This document shows positions 11,588 through 24,180 of a DNA stretch of 38,792 bases, one piece after another. Source of the stretch: Pelargonium x hortorum. Taxonomy: Eukaryota; Streptophyta; Magnoliopsida; Geraniales; Geraniaceae. Each line of letters starts with the position of its first letter. Position 1 is the stretch's first letter. Made by a program: the position numbers and the translations under genes. Where the stretch lies: the NCBI GenBank assembly GCA_036897525.1, contig JAYMTJ010000085.1, positions 1-38,792 of the forward strand, written 5' to 3'. The notes under the pieces were generated by a model, which was not told where the DNA came from, did no database searches, and saw only the letters and a program-made list of their open reading frames with translations.

Positions 11588-12061
11588 GTTGCTCTTGCTT
11601 GAACTAAAAAAAGGTACTGATTCTAACCGTGCTAATATAATAAATATATACTGCTAGGAATTTTCTATAAAACATAATGCTCTTTATATGAGTTATTCTT
11701 AGTGGAGAGCCGGTAAAGAACAGTACTTATAGAATCTCTTCTTCTTATCTTAAGAGCTGTAACCCCCTATCTAATGAACTATACTCCTCAGATACCTATA
11801 GCATAATCTCTATCTTACAGGTTATACTCCTTTATTCCCTAACACCTCTAAAGATAGCCCCTTATAAAGTTCCTGTATATATAACTGTAACTATTCTATC
11901 ATATTACTAAGTATTAATATTGAATTGTAGCTTTGGATAAACAAAATACTTGACTTAAACCTAATATTCCTATTCCCAATTCATTTGTTTAGTAAAGCAA
12001 TAAATAGTAACTCCTGCAATGAACAAAGAAATGAGTACAATAAGGAAAATACCTAAAGGTC

Positions 12062-12078
12062 CAGGAAATTCATAAGTT
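12062..12078 (+). repeat. 17-nt exact repeat, copy 2
   Basis: Exact partner of 4988-5004. It lies in a slightly GC-richer pocket (about 12050-12180) inside an AT-rich stretch. Confidence 0.4.
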
Positions 12079-12502
12079 TGCCTGGGGTGGGGAGCCTATT
12101 CACAACCTAAGCGATACCGTCAATTGACTGACCTGAATTAAAGCAGCATTAGGAAGATTGGTTTACAGCCGATGTTGCATCTACAATAAATTTACCTAGA
12201 GAATATCCGTATACAGGGCATAACAAAAGACTAATTGAATTTTCTCGATTCAGAACAAAAGCATGAGTACCTTTTCTAAATAAGGTTCCCGGATATTCAA
12301 ATCTTACTTAAGAAACAACCTCCTAATAAGAAATCGTTTACTTAATCGGAATTCCCCTCTTTACACTTTATTCGGATTCAGATAGTTTTAATGTAAAAAA
12401 ATTCTTAGCTTTTGCCTTTACTTCGTAATATACCCTTAAACAACTTTATCTACTATTCTTGGAATCTTTTCTCTTGTGATTTTCTTGAATTGAAAGTGTT
12501 TA

Positions 12503-12538
12503 CTAAAGAGGGTTTTCTACTATATAGTACTTCTTTAG
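12503..12538 (+). other. Stem-loop with inner palindrome TACTATATAGTA
   Basis: An outer stem pairs CTAAAGA (12503-12509) with TCTTTAG (12532-12538). Inside lies the perfect 12-nt palindrome TACTATATAGTA (12518-12529). The unpaired sides are unequal (8 and 2 nt). The palindrome belongs to the CTATATAG-centred set. Confidence 0.45.
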
Positions 12539-13344
12539 CCTTATCCTTTAATTTCTTATGAGTCTAGCCAGGAGGTTTTTCTATTTGGGTTTCGGTGCTT
12601 GAGGAGGAATAGGATAGGAAATAGAAGGCTTAACTTAAGCTCAACACGTTCTGTTTCTAAAGGTTTCTTGATGTCATGCTTGTTTTAGTATCCGGATCCG
12701 GAATAGAGAAGTACCAAATATACAGAACCAAAAGGGGTTACTTCATTTGTTTTGTTAGTGTTTTACTGTCCTTTTTTAATCTGCAGCGATGAAAAAAAAC
12801 CTTAGGAAATCCAAATAATAGGTAGCTGCTCTCTATTTTCTAGTCTGTAAGGTAGGTCCAAAAGGGAAGGAATACTACATTTATAAATAGGGTAAAGGCC
12901 TTAGTAAAAGTCAAAAAGTTTAGTTTGTGAACGAGAAATTTCGTAGTAGTAGTCTATATAAGTATGCCCTCCCCAAGTCGAGAACCAGAGGTATACTAAA
13001 AAGGCAGCAGCAGTCACAGGAGCTCCTTCACCAGTATACTTCTAAGCTAAAAGGCTCTTAACAAAAAGTAATATCTTTTATTGGTACTTACATATAAGGG
13101 ATTCCCCCAACCAAATACGGATTTCTATATTACTATCCTCTATCTGATGAATAGAAGAAGCCGAACCTCTTTAGCTTTTCCTTCTCTGCCCTAAAAGTCT
13201 TTATCACTCATAATTAAATGAGAGTAACTAGCATGCCCATATTGACGCAACAGTATTTCACTGTTAAAGAACCCCTATCGTTAACGTATAAAACCCAGTG
13301 TTTTCTCATATTCTAGAAGAACAATCTTTATAGTTTATACTTAG

Positions 13345-13363
13345 ATCTACTATTACAGTAGAT
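13345..13363 (+). other. 7-bp stem-loop
   Basis: ATCTACT (13345-13351) pairs perfectly with AGTAGAT (13357-13363) around the loop ATTAC. It is isolated, with no gene nearby. Confidence 0.5.
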
Positions 13364-14354
13364 ATATCCAAGGATGCACTAATATAAGATATTAATTATT
13401 CTCGATCAAATTTCTTATTCTGAAATCCCTTCTATCAAATTCTAAAATATATTGTATATATAATCCAGTTTACGACTTCAAAAGATTACCTTAACCTTAC
13501 CTTAATGCGGGGCAAAACGAGACTGAGTACCAATAAAGGAGATCCAGATAAAACAGGAGTACTTTCAAGGGATACCTTAAACCTTAAGTTAAATAAAGAG
13601 AAGCTTATATACTTTGGTTTATATAATATACCGTGCTTTGAGCCCTTGTTGATTCATCTGAAACCCTATTTCCAGGATATGAGACTGTAAATCCTTTCAA
13701 TTCTATTAATTTCGTTTGTGGGAGGGTTGCCAAAGTCAAAACTTTGCTTTGACCAGCTGTGATTATAGCGGACTTTACATTTAAGTATATCTAAAAACTC
13801 CGTTCTACAAATAATTTAGAGGAGGACTGATGATAAGTACGTAATAAGGTTTTTCTGTTGCTCGAGTTACGAATATGAAACCGGGACTTACAAGGCCAGC
13901 TTTGTTAGTAACTGCTTTTCACTATTCCAAATTTAGATTAGTACAATAATGGAGGCGAGATCCTTGAATATTAGGCCTCATTTAACTGTATTTATAAATA
14001 AGTAAAAAATAGATTCGTTTTAATTATAAACCCTGGATTTCCATAGCGTAGGTCTTACGATTGTAGCATTCGTGCCTTATTATGTTAAACTCTTAAATAA
14101 AAGACTGTAACTACCGTTCTAGCAAATAAAGAAAATATAGCTGAATTCCTAATAAATCTACTCATAGAGCTATAACTTTTTTTTTTTAACATAAAAAACC
14201 CAGAAACTCCAGTATTTACCGTACTTTATGGACTTCCTTTCTGCTTTTATCGGTTACTGCCCTAGAAAGATAATGAAGACTTCTAAGCGACTGACACTTT
14301 GTGAAGGAGGTTAATCCCATAGAGTTTAGTACACAGATACATACCCACAAAAGA

Positions 14355-14448
14355 AAACTGACTTTCTTTCATACCTTCTTATTGAGCTGAGCCTCTTAAA
14401 ATGTAAAGACTTGTCTGTCTGCAGTATCATACCGGCCTTCTTGACTTA
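14355..14448 (+). repeat. Repeat shared with 9933-9970, interrupted copy
   Basis: Left part 14355-14375 and right part 14425-14448 together correspond to 9933-9970. The extra 58 nt (14376-14433) ends in CATACC, and CATACC also immediately precedes it (14370-14375). Either this copy gained an insertion with a six-base target-like repeat, or the 9.9-kb copy lost the segment by recombination between the two CATACC words. Confidence 0.6.
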
Positions 14449-16395
14449 AAATTCTCAGGAAAACCCTTCAATTAAATAGACCTAAAATGAAAATGCTTGC
14501 TCATATGCTGAATACTGCTGGGGTTCGTAAGCCGCCCAATACCAAGACACCTATACCATCTAGCCTGAGAGCTTTAGTTTAGGGAGATACATCCGGTACT
14601 TAATTAAGCTAGAATACGACCTTTACTTGAAATCTTTACCTTTTGCTAAAACTCTCTTAAACATACCCGTAAAAACTCCTACTCTTTAACTCGAGTTAAT
14701 GCTTCACTGAAATAGGAAACCCTTGAAATGCCTTGACGGTGCCCCTTTTGTCTTAATTACTGCCTTTCATAAAACATAGCAGCCATCTGCTTTTAGAGTA
14801 GAGTTGGTTGTTCTTGACTTAACTTCTTAACTAGTTTTACTGATTATTAAGATTTTTTTGCTTACACTTACATTACATAAAGTTCTCAGGAAAAAAAAGC
14901 CTTGGCATGACGGCCTTACAAACTATAGAAACGAATAACGAACACATAAGCCAACTATTATAGTTACTTCCTTATCACCTTGATTGGATAAACCCCGGAG
15001 TTTACAGATCACTTTAGAACCAGGTTTCTTTGTAGCTAGACTTTCTTATGAGCTCTGGCCTTGTTCAGGAATTGCACTAAATATCTAGGAAATTAGAAAG
15101 TGCTAGAAAAAAGATGTCCATTAGAGGGATTCACCAGAGATGCTGCATAAAGAATTCCTCAGGCTTAAACTTGAGTTACTAAATGAAATGCTTCACTTAA
15201 ATCGGATAGAAAAGAAAGAGGTACCTAAACTAAAAGAAACTGACTTTCATAACTTCTTTCTTAATAATTACCTTATTGCTTCTTGAGAGAACTTTACTTA
15301 CTCGAAATTGAAAAGCTAAAACTTCCATTCACCGGAAAGTCTTTAACTATCATATATGACTTGTATACCCTGCTATCATAAGTCTTGCCGAGTAGAAGAC
15401 ATCAAAGATAAATATTCGGAGTTCCTTGTATTATAGTTTATTTAGTCTTAGAATATTCCTCATGCCTTAACACAACTCTTTGAATTGAAATAGCTTTCCC
15501 TAGAACCTAGAAAAAGACCCGGGGCTCCCAGAAGGGTTCCTTACAGAACAGATTAGACTATATAATGGGATTTCCTATAAAGGTTTTTACAGATACTAGA
15601 AAAAAAAGCTTTAGGACTCTCAAAATACAAAAGTCAACGGATTAGATTATAAGACTATTTACTTTCTATCTCGTTAAACTCGTTAAAGAAAAGGACATTC
15701 ACTTGAGCTTAATATCCCCCTAGAATATCCTAAGCCCTTGACTAAAAGAAAGTAAAAGACTAAAAGCAAGTAGACTCCTTAAACAGACCAGCGCCTGCTT
15801 AATTAAACCAGGAATTGCCTGTTGGCCTAAAAAAAAAGATTGCAGAATAAATGCTTAAATTAGATTATATAGAGTTACAAGAACCCCTTCAAAAGACTTT
15901 CCTAAAATAAAAAGAATTCCATTAGAACATTAAGACGGGTCTCTCCCTTCTTAAGCAGCAACAAAGTCATAAGAAGATGCTGGTGTACGTATGTAGTATA
16001 AGGTTTTAATCCACCCCAACGATAAGAGCATATGGCAATGAGGAATCTTCCCCTTATCTTATTATGAATCCTATATTAAAAAAAGGATTAGGTCTTTCTA
16101 GAGTTCCAAGCTAACTATTTGTCTTTAGGTATTAGAATTTTGTTACTTTTTCAACAGCAAATCTCCCCCTAATATAAGTGATTCTAAAGTAAAGAATAAA
16201 TCCAGCTTTTAGTATCTTAATAGAAGGAATTCTAAAGCATATTAAAATGAGGACTCCCACTCCCCTCAAACAAATTGTAAGAGTATTTTAGGCACTCACT
16301 CAGGTATAGTCAATTCCGGGTTTGCTTTAGTCTGTTGGAATTCGTTATACTTAAGTTTAAATTAAGGTATATCAACTTAAACTAGGTATAAATAC

Positions 16396-16411
16396 AAAGA
16401 AAGAAAGAAAG
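16396..16411 (+). repeat. AAAG microsatellite
   Basis: About four tandem AAAG units, interchangeable in type with the GAAA tract at 2311-2331. Confidence 0.8.
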
Positions 16412-19400
16412 CTCTAGAAGAAGTCTAGTTCTAAAGTCTCTAGTTCAGCTGCAAAGACTCCTATAAAGTAAAGGTTCACAAGGAAAAGTCTAGCTACAGA
16501 GCTCTCAATAGAATCAATTAAAAAACTAAGTCTAGAAGTTCCTGAGAATAAATAGAGGGAAGATGCAAGCGAATGAGCTGAGGTCCTATTCGGTTGGGAG
16601 TGTCTAAATGACAGAAGCTCAAAACTTGTTGTTTAAAGTAAAGAAGTCTTCTTTTTTATGAAAGTAGGGGAAATCCTAGAGTTTATGGCGCTTAAATGTA
16701 CCACCACCTTCAGAGGCATATAAACTGACAATTGAATTCGTTTCACAATCTTAATTAAGTCTTTTTTTTGAAAGTTGGGCTAGAGTCCAAGGTTTTCTAT
16801 TTTGTATAAGGGCACTCTGACGGGCTGTTATGGGTTCCTGGTTTAATCTGTATTATTATAGAATTTGAGTCTTTTCTTGGGATTTCTTTAGTAGTAGGTC
16901 CTCTCGGTTTAACAAGGTATACTTTCACTGGGTATTTTAGAGTTCTCAAATTCTAAACTCTCAAGAAATAGAATGGAAAATTTGTAAGAAGGGTTATTTC
17001 AGATTAAAAGAAAGAGGTTATGGAATCAATTTCCAGTACTAAGTAAACTTAAAAGATGTACCTGTTTTGTCTTTTGGGTCCTCAAAGTGAAAGGTTTAAC
17101 AAGTAATACAAGTAAGTAATAGTCGGGGAAGTTCTTTTTTTCTGCTTTACCTTTAGATAGTTAAGATGGCAGGTCCGCACGAGGAAACAAGTACTAGAAA
17201 AGGTTAAGGAAAACTAGAAAAGTTGAGTAAGTAAAGTCAGATTTCTTTCCGTTTATGACCGGATCCGGATAATATTTGAAGCTAAAGAGACCTAATTTCA
17301 GTAAGTGAAAGTCCTTTTCGGTTATTGGTCTTATATAAATAAGGCTCTACTAATACTGGCTAAGGCTACGGGTGTCCGGTATACTACTCAAACAAGGTAA
17401 CAAGAATATGAATATAGGGCTAGTATAATATGCGGGGTAACCTCCTAAATAAAGATTTCTTTCTAATCCTTCTAAGGTTCTCCACCTCTTAAACAATTGT
17501 TTTTTCTAGGTGTATAATTCCCGGATAAAGGTATACCATTAGAAAACCTTCTTGCTTGCTCTGAATTCCTAGTTTTGACATAAGGGTATACCCCTTAGTG
17601 TGCTTTTTTCTGTGATTACCCATACCATAATATTTTAGCTCATTTCGCGGATCTGCTCTTATTCCTATAGCATTTTCGCTGCCCAAGGGAGCGCCTATTC
17701 GACTGGATTTGTACCTAACCTAAGCCTCTTTTCAGGTTTGGTAAAACTATAAACATTTCTGGAAATTCAATTCTTTATTGATATTACTGGATAGTGTCTA
17801 AGTTCGATTAGTATCTTGGGTTTTTTTTATAGTAGTTAAAAAAAAAAAAGGGTTCAATCAAAGCCTGTTGACCCAAACCAAGTACTTACATTACCTATAA
17901 AAAAAACCTTTTACTTTGTAAGAACCTATTTTCATGAAAGTAAAGCCTAAAAAAGCAATGCGTGGATGAAGAAACCTTACTTTGTAAATTACTAATGAGT
18001 CCTTGGGTTCCTATATTCTACTGAAGGATCTCCTAAAATAAAAGCTTCTCCTTATTTTATCTAAAAAAGAAAACTAGTCTTTAAATGCACTTGAGTCCGT
18101 TGTAAAAACAAAACCTATCAGGTGTTGTTATTATACACCCTATACCTTCACTGGTTTTGTTTAGAGATAAAGGGTGTCAAAGTACTAATTCAAGGGTAAA
18201 CTCTCACATGAGTATTAAACAAATTATCAACAGGCGGTAGACCTTGGTATTTCTAATAAAAATGTCTATTACTTTTTTTTTTATAACAGAAAACTTGGAT
18301 CAATGCAGTTAACTTTCACGTTCCTAGTTCTTAATTATATCATAAACAGGGTACCTTTTCATATCTTGTTATCTCCTAGGTTTCAGATAAGTAAGTGGTT
18401 GCGTAAACTTATTGGGCTCTTTGTAAACTAGCCCTTTTCTAAGTTTCAAGTTGAAGAATTCTTTACCAAAGCTAGCCAGGGACTCGGGTTGAACCCTCTG
18501 TGTATAAATTTCCCCTAACGGATGACTTCCTTCTGAAAAAAAACAAATACTAAGGTAAATCTTATCGATTTGATTCTTGTAACTTATTATATAAAAGCCA
18601 GAACATAATTAATAAGTGATTGAATTCTGTGTCTAAACAACTGGCATAGTATTTATACATCCTAAAAAAGCAAGGCATTTTTCTGTATTAATTTAGGTAT
18701 TTCTTAGTTAATTAGTCAGTCATATGCATAACCTCACAGAAGGGTATATTCTAAGGGGCTAAATAATAATTTAAAGGAAACCTTTATTACTTTTTTAGTA
18801 GTCCATTCCCAAGCTAAGGATTCTCATTTCTTTGTATTATAAAACCTATATACTAGCTCAGAATTTTAGTTTTAGATTATAAAGTAGAACGACCCCGGTT
18901 AGGTTACAGGCTACTGAGGTGTACGGAATACCCTTGTGATTGAGTTATAGCAAGTTTTGTCTAAGGTAGAGTATAAGTTTCAAAAAAGACGCAATAATAG
19001 GACTTATACTCCATGGAAATTGAGAGACACCCCTCCTTTATATTATATATAGAGGATCCGCATAATAAGAAAATGTTTAACTAGAATCTTTTTTTTTTAT
19101 CTCACCGAATCCATTCGATATACGATTATTTAATTTATTCTAAGGCTAAAAAAGACTAGATGAGGCCCAAAGCTCGCGGGTTAACCCAATAAAGGAGGGC
19201 TCAAAAAAAAAAAAACTAATATACAATTTCTTAAAAATAAGAATCAATATTAAGTGGACCCATCTTTGCTTATGCAATATATGAAACCAAGTAAAATATT
19301 TGCAAAACCTGGGTTAGGAGGCGTATACATAACATAAGAGCAGTAGAAAAAAATACAGTTTATTTTATATAGATAGGAATTAAAATCCAAAGAGTTTTCA

Positions 19401-20480
19401 AAGCCTTTATAAGCTGTCATAAAAAAAAGGTACATCCCTTTGTTAGATAGACTTAGGCAGTCCTTTTTATCAGAAGCAGCTTATAAGTGTTTATCGGAAC
19501 TGCTCCTATCCAGATACGTAAAAGAATACCTAGGTTTCAGAAAGATAAAATAGAAGTACTTTCTTTTTGGTAAGTGTGTGGGATATTTCTGGTTTAGAAA
19601 TATCAAATTTTAGAAGTTCAAAGGAGTTAACTTGACCCATCAAGCTCAAAACAAAGTGGATTCGCTATTTCCAGGATCGAATAAATATACTTTAGGCTGC
19701 TCGTATTTATTTTGTGTACAAGAGATTTTGAAAAGGATATATGCCCGTATTTTATTTCTATACTAACCTGCAAACAAGATTTTTTATTATTTAAATTAAA
19801 GGGAACTTTATTAGTTTTTTTCTGTTTTATTTATCCGGAAGTTTTATATACTCCTTACTCTTAAGGGATTTCCTAAATTAGTGTAGCTCAAAAGTTAACA
19901 TTATACCAAGAAGTTTTATATTATTACACATGTAAGGCTAAACTCCGACACAGAGTCCTTTTTTCACAACAATAGCTTGGGGGTCAAAAATAATAGGATA
20001 CCCGAGTAATCTGACGCTTAGGAAAGGGAAATTTAGTATAGTACTCACACTATTTAACTAGCCTTTTGGACGGGAACCCACGGTTTATGTGAATTATATT
20101 TGCTGTTTTACCTTTTGAATTCTAAACTAATAAATAGACACTTCTGATAGACTATTCCACGGACTTATTTACTCTATATTACTACTTTCTATATTTTATA
20201 GAGGAATGATAAGTATTTATCTAAGTGATTTTCTTATTTTTAAGGTTTTTTTAGTAGCTCTTACTAGGAGACTTCCTTTCTATTTTGAGAGTCCGGTTCT
20301 TGTAGTTCATAGGTCTTAGCCCGTGGGACAAGGTAGAATGAGGACTTCCCAGATATTGATAGACTTCTCACTCAGGTATTTAGCTTCGGAACAAAAGAGA
20401 AGTGTTTCTTTCATGTTGTATTTTGTTTTTTCTAGTCTTTATAGTATCCTGATAGAGAAAGGTAGGAGTCTGTCTAAGGT

Positions 20481-20700
20481 AGTCATTCTGTAGTAAAGGT
20501 ACCCAGGTCAGCAATAAGGGGTCAAGAATTTAGAAACAATTGAAATACACCGCACCGGCTTACAATCAACAACTGGCTTAGACTGTCTTTCATTAAACAA
20601 GCTCACCTTCTTAGTAAAAGAAAGATTTATCCGCGGTAAAACTGTAAGGATGAAGCTCGACTGAATGTTGCACCTAAAATAAAGGGTAGCTGCACACCTC
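20481..20700. other. Small texture-B pocket with repeat copy
   Basis: About 220 nt with the GC-richer texture, including ACCGGCTTACAATC and AAGCTCACCTTCTT words like those of the 5-9 kb blocks. Its right end carries the exact 17-nt repeat (20675-20691) shared with 2174-2190. A distant resemblance also exists between GAATGTTGCACCTA here and GATGTTGCATCTA near 12172. No coding potential seen. Confidence 0.4.
20675..20691 (+). repeat. 17-nt exact repeat, copy 2
   Basis: Exact partner of 2174-2190. Confidence 0.4.
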
Positions 20701-23070
20701 TTGTAAAAGATAAAGCTGAGTAAGACAACAAATGAAATGGAATACCCCTTGTCTATTCTAGGAGTTTCCTTATTGTATGGACTTACCTCTAATTTAAGTA
20801 TCTAATAAATTATGTACCACATGGAGCCCGATAGTCGACCTTATCTCTGAAATCCTATGCTAAACTGACTCTAAGGTAGAATAATCTATATAGGATAATA
20901 AAGTCAACACAAATTGAATGAAAAGAAGGAAAATAATAGGCATAAAATCAATGAAGTTTACCAAGAGAAAGAAGGACAATTACAATTAAAGGAAAGGGCA
21001 CTAATCCAATCCCTTTCTGAGAATGTCCTTATGCCCGTGATGCTCTAGTAAGGATCCCTCCTACGCCTAGATCTTAGCAGTTCTCTTAGCCATAACATAG
21101 GTTTAACTCACTCGGAGTTTGTTTCACAGCTACCATGACTTGTATCGAGGATGAAATAGGTCCCTTTTAAAGATTATCCGGCCACCTTTGAGATTCAACT
21201 AATCTTGTTTATGGGCTTCTAACAACCGTACAGAGCCTTGAATTAGAGTGCAAATTCTTTGTCTCAATACAGGAGATTATTTATTCAATCAAGATACCGT
21301 GCCTAAAAAAAACGTACATTTGCTATTTACCCTTTGTTCCATTATTCTAATGGAGGGGCTAACTAAGGTTTATAAATAAAAAGTAAAAACCGGGATCCTG
21401 CTAAAATAAAAAAATAGAATATCTATCTAGTTTGCTTTATAGCCCCAAGTCTCTTACGCCAAATACAAGTCTATGACATACTCGGGGTTTCGGTGCTATT
21501 CTTAGGATTTGGATAAATGCCTGTATTATGTCAGAGTGCATAAGAGCTTCTAAAGGTTCGACTTTAACTAGTTTACGCCCGCCCAGGTGTCACAAAATAT
21601 TTGACAAGAACTCCTATTTGTAATGTTAATGGGACTGAAGAATAAAAGAAAATGAGGGACTTTCGGTTTCTTCTCTACTCTCCGTTTCCGTTATTAGGGC
21701 TGCTCGGAATAAAGGACTTTAACGCTATCTCTAGACTGGAAACACATTACTAAAGTAGTATAATGCCTTCATTCCTAACCTCGATCTGGGATCGCAAACC
21801 TAGAGGAACACGAATAGGAAGACTCCTCACCTTATTATTCCTGCCTCTAAAGACTTACTATAACTAACTTAAAAAAAGGAATTCCCTTTACTTTAGGGCT
21901 CTGTAAATACCTGTTCAGAGGTTTGTATTTAGGAGCGAGTAAAGAAAAACTAGGGGACAAGGAGGGAAGGTATAATACTGTTTTTAGGTGAGATAGCTAG
22001 TGCTTACTTAATGGAAGAGGCTAAGAAATAAAACTTCTAATTCTTTACTAGAAACTAGAAAAAATGCTAACTTTATAACTATTGCTGAATTTAGCGCGAG
22101 GTAGTACCCTTGGATCATAATTTGAAACCGTCATGCGTTTTGAAACTCACGAAAGCCAAGTAAATGGGTGCCTTTATATGACTTTGATTCTCTTTTTATA
22201 TCTGAGAGTCTCATCCATTAAAACTTACTTATGCTAAGAAAATGAAACTTTTTTTTTTTACTTCTAATTAATGTCTGGTCTTTCCGGTTCTCAAAAGGTG
22301 GGTTGCCTACTCATAACGGGACTCGGTAAAGAAAGACTTTCTTATTTATTGATTTGGAAAACCCCCTGTAAACAGAAATCTCTATATCCAAATAAGGAAA
22401 GCTTTTAGAAGTCATTTTTCAAACGGAGCCTAACTGGAACCCTTTGCATGTCGATAAACTTAACCACGCTTTAACAAAAGGGTGTAGGTATCTACAGCTT
22501 TAACCCAAGAAACTCTGGGGTGAAGTGAAGGATTTCTACTTAAGTAATTCCGCTCTTTCAATAAAGTAAAGGCTTTGTGAGATGGAGAGCACTTAATATT
22601 GCCTAAACAAGATTTGATATCAGAGACGAAGCCTGACCCAGACTTTATCTTTTTTTTCTAGTCTCTGAAGAATACGCAAAAGAGGGATACGTATTGTGCC
22701 CTAGGGTAGCCTTCCTATTGATAATTTGGATTTAGAGGGATACCTTAAAAATTCCAGCTATTTAACAAAAAACTAAACTTCAGTACAAGTGGTATTTCTA
22801 TTTTATATTGGTCAGCTCCTGTATAAGTACAGCTTTATACTAGAATTGTTTACATTACACTCTGGTTTCTAGGGTTCTTTGTATAGTATCTATAAAAAAG
22901 GAAAACTAGTTATAACGAGGCCTGATACCCGGAAGTGCAAGAGGTTCAAAAGGGCTTTACCGAAGGGAATTCCGCAAAAATGGTACTTTTTGATGATCCC
23001 GATATTTCGTAAATTCTGTAACTTTTGGGCTGTTTTGTGACACATTTTTTTCCGATGTGAATAATTTTTC
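20701..23070. other. AT-rich non-coding stretch
   Basis: No frame is convincing apart from the short minus-strand frame that ends at 22890 (described separately). A minor hairpin TAAAG-GTTCGA-CTTTA is at 21551-21566. The loop resembles a T-loop, but without GG..CC closing pairs or any other tRNA arm it is not called. Confidence 0.6.
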
Positions 23071-23254
23071 ATTTAGTATCCAAGGAAAGACGGATATAGT
23101 AGATAGTAATTAGATAGGGTTGTTGGGAATAGGTATGCGTAGGTACAGTCAGTATAGGGCAAGGCAAGTTTATCTTGGGGAGGTTACTTCTCCGATCTAT
23201 CTCTAACAGGTTGTGTTGTTCGGGAGTAGGCCTTAAGTATGCCCCCGAGTGCAT
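22890..23254 (-). CDS. Two short overlapping minus-strand frames, hypothetical
   Basis: A 61-codon frame (23254 to 23069) and a 60-codon frame (23072 to 22890) overlap by four bases, ATGA, so the stop of the first overlaps the ATG of the second. The upstream product contains polar and proline-rich stretches (PTPEQHNLLEIDRRSNLPK). The downstream product is basic and then hydrophobic (KTAQKLQNLRNIG ... ALLNLLHF). The upstream part lies in a locally GC-richer block. I do not recognise either product. ATGA overlaps suit translational coupling in bacteria-like systems, but two frames of this length arise readily by chance. They may equally be debris of one unknown reading frame, or nothing. Confidence 0.15.
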
Positions 23255-23488
23255 CCGAAGGAGGGTAAGTTCTAATAGTATAATGAATATGTATACCGCA
23301 CACTATAGCCACCAACACTTCTTAATTCTTCTGACTTATGAGACCTAGTTCTTTGAGGATAGCCAAAGCAACCACAGTACCTGCCACCAGTACCACTCTC
23401 AATAGCTGTACCAGTCATTATAGGAGAACCCAGACAGTATAGGTGCAAGCCCAGCTAGCCGGCCTGTGCAGCTAATAGAAGATAGTGG

Positions 23489-23731
23489 TTGCTTATGTCT
23501 TATTGTAGCTATTTATATAGATATTGTAATGATATATTCATTCTAGTATATAGTTATTGTATTATACTGTATAGATTAGACTGTTCTAGTAAATTAAGGG
23601 AAGGGTATTATGCCCCGGAAGTAGTATCTGTTTGTAAAGGTAGCGATAAAGTAAGGAGTTTTCTTAGAGCAAGGGCACAGATTTTATTTTACAATTCTGG
23701 AAGGACTCCTAGTTCTGAAGAAGAAAGTTAA
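23489..23731 (+). CDS. Short open frame, hypothetical
   Basis: The frame is open from a TTG at 23489, with an in-frame ATG at 23495, for about 80 codons. The first third is tyrosine- and isoleucine-rich, which looks like translated AT-rich DNA. The last 45 residues look more balanced (GYYAPEVVSVCKGSDKVRS, then a run with RARAQILF and an acidic end). No domain is recognised. It might be the tail of a degraded gene, but the length does not exceed chance expectation. Confidence 0.13.
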   Translation: MLMSYCSYLYRYCNDIFILVYSYCIILYRLDCSSKLREGYYAPEVVSVCKGSDKVRSFLRARAQILFYNSGRTPSSEEES

Positions 23732-23880
23732 GTCATAAGAAGTAGATTTTGGTTAAAGAATTTCCGGTGAACTCATCGGCTAAGGAATATCCCTTAACTA
23801 TAGTAATATACTATCTAACATTAACTACCTTATAGAAATTCTTGCATTTATCTATAGTTTAGACGCCTCCCAGGTACCTT

Positions 23881-24096
23881 ATGAGATTTCCCATATTTTT
23901 TTATTATTCACCTTTTCTGCCTTGCTTGTCAAATGCGATTCTAGCGAGGAGTTTGGGTTCCCTCTTTTCAAGGATTCCTGAATCCGATATATACAATTAC
24001 AGAAACAACTCTAGGCCGGGTTTTGGGGAGGAAGGCCCTTGGGAGTTGCTGGTGCTAGAACGTCTATTTCGCGATTTAGAAGACACGCCGGGATAA
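23881..24096 (+). CDS. Short ATG-initiated open frame, hypothetical
   Basis: A 71-codon frame with an ATG start in the GC-richer block. The N-terminus is hydrophobic and aromatic (FPIFFYYSPFLPCL). The C-terminal half has a protein-like mixture (RPGFGEEGPWELLVLERLF, then DLEDTPG). No ribosome-binding-like purine tract precedes it and no family is recognised. It shares direction with the frame at 23489-23731, 149 nt upstream. Confidence 0.15.
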   Translation: MRFPIFFYYSPFLPCLSNAILARSLGSLFSRIPESDIYNYRNNSRPGFGEEGPWELLVLERLFRDLEDTPG

Positions 24097-24180
24097 CTCT
24101 ATTGTGCACATACCCCCTAAATTGAGTCTTGATGTACTTTTCGATGTCATAAGTTGCAGGGGTGAGTCTAAGTTGACAAA

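Larger units (their letters stand above)
9561..20480. other. Long AT-rich non-coding stretch, no gene seen
   Basis: Nearly 11 kb of the A/T-run texture. All six frames are closed at short intervals; the few frames near 60 codons (13505-13690 plus, 17489-17686 minus, 19250-19435 minus) have no recognisable domain. Poly-A/T runs of 12-13 occur at 17838-17849 and 19203-19215. Separate entries cover the quasi-palindrome at 9573, repeat copies at 9933, 12062 and 14355, and the foldable elements at 11561, 12503 and 13345. No tRNA, rRNA or group II intron domain V was seen. Confidence 0.65.
23071..24180. other. GC-richer block with short open frames
   Basis: Compared with the surrounding A/T-run DNA, parts of this block (about 23130-23280 and 24000-24120) approach half G+C and lack long A or T runs. 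It contains minus-strand frames at its left edge and plus-strand frames at 23489-23731 and 23881-24096. The middle (23320-23470) has a small ATG frame of about 34 codons rich in T, S and A. No gene was recognised. The composition contrast suggests a separate origin: transferred DNA or an old gene relic. No flanking repeats that would mark an insertion were found by eye. Confidence 0.35.

Noticed and set aside
21551-21566. TAAAG-GTTCGA-CTTTA hairpin resembling a T-arm
   Set aside because: Lacks the GG/CC closing pairs and all other tRNA arms; a five-pair hairpin of A/T-rich arms is common.
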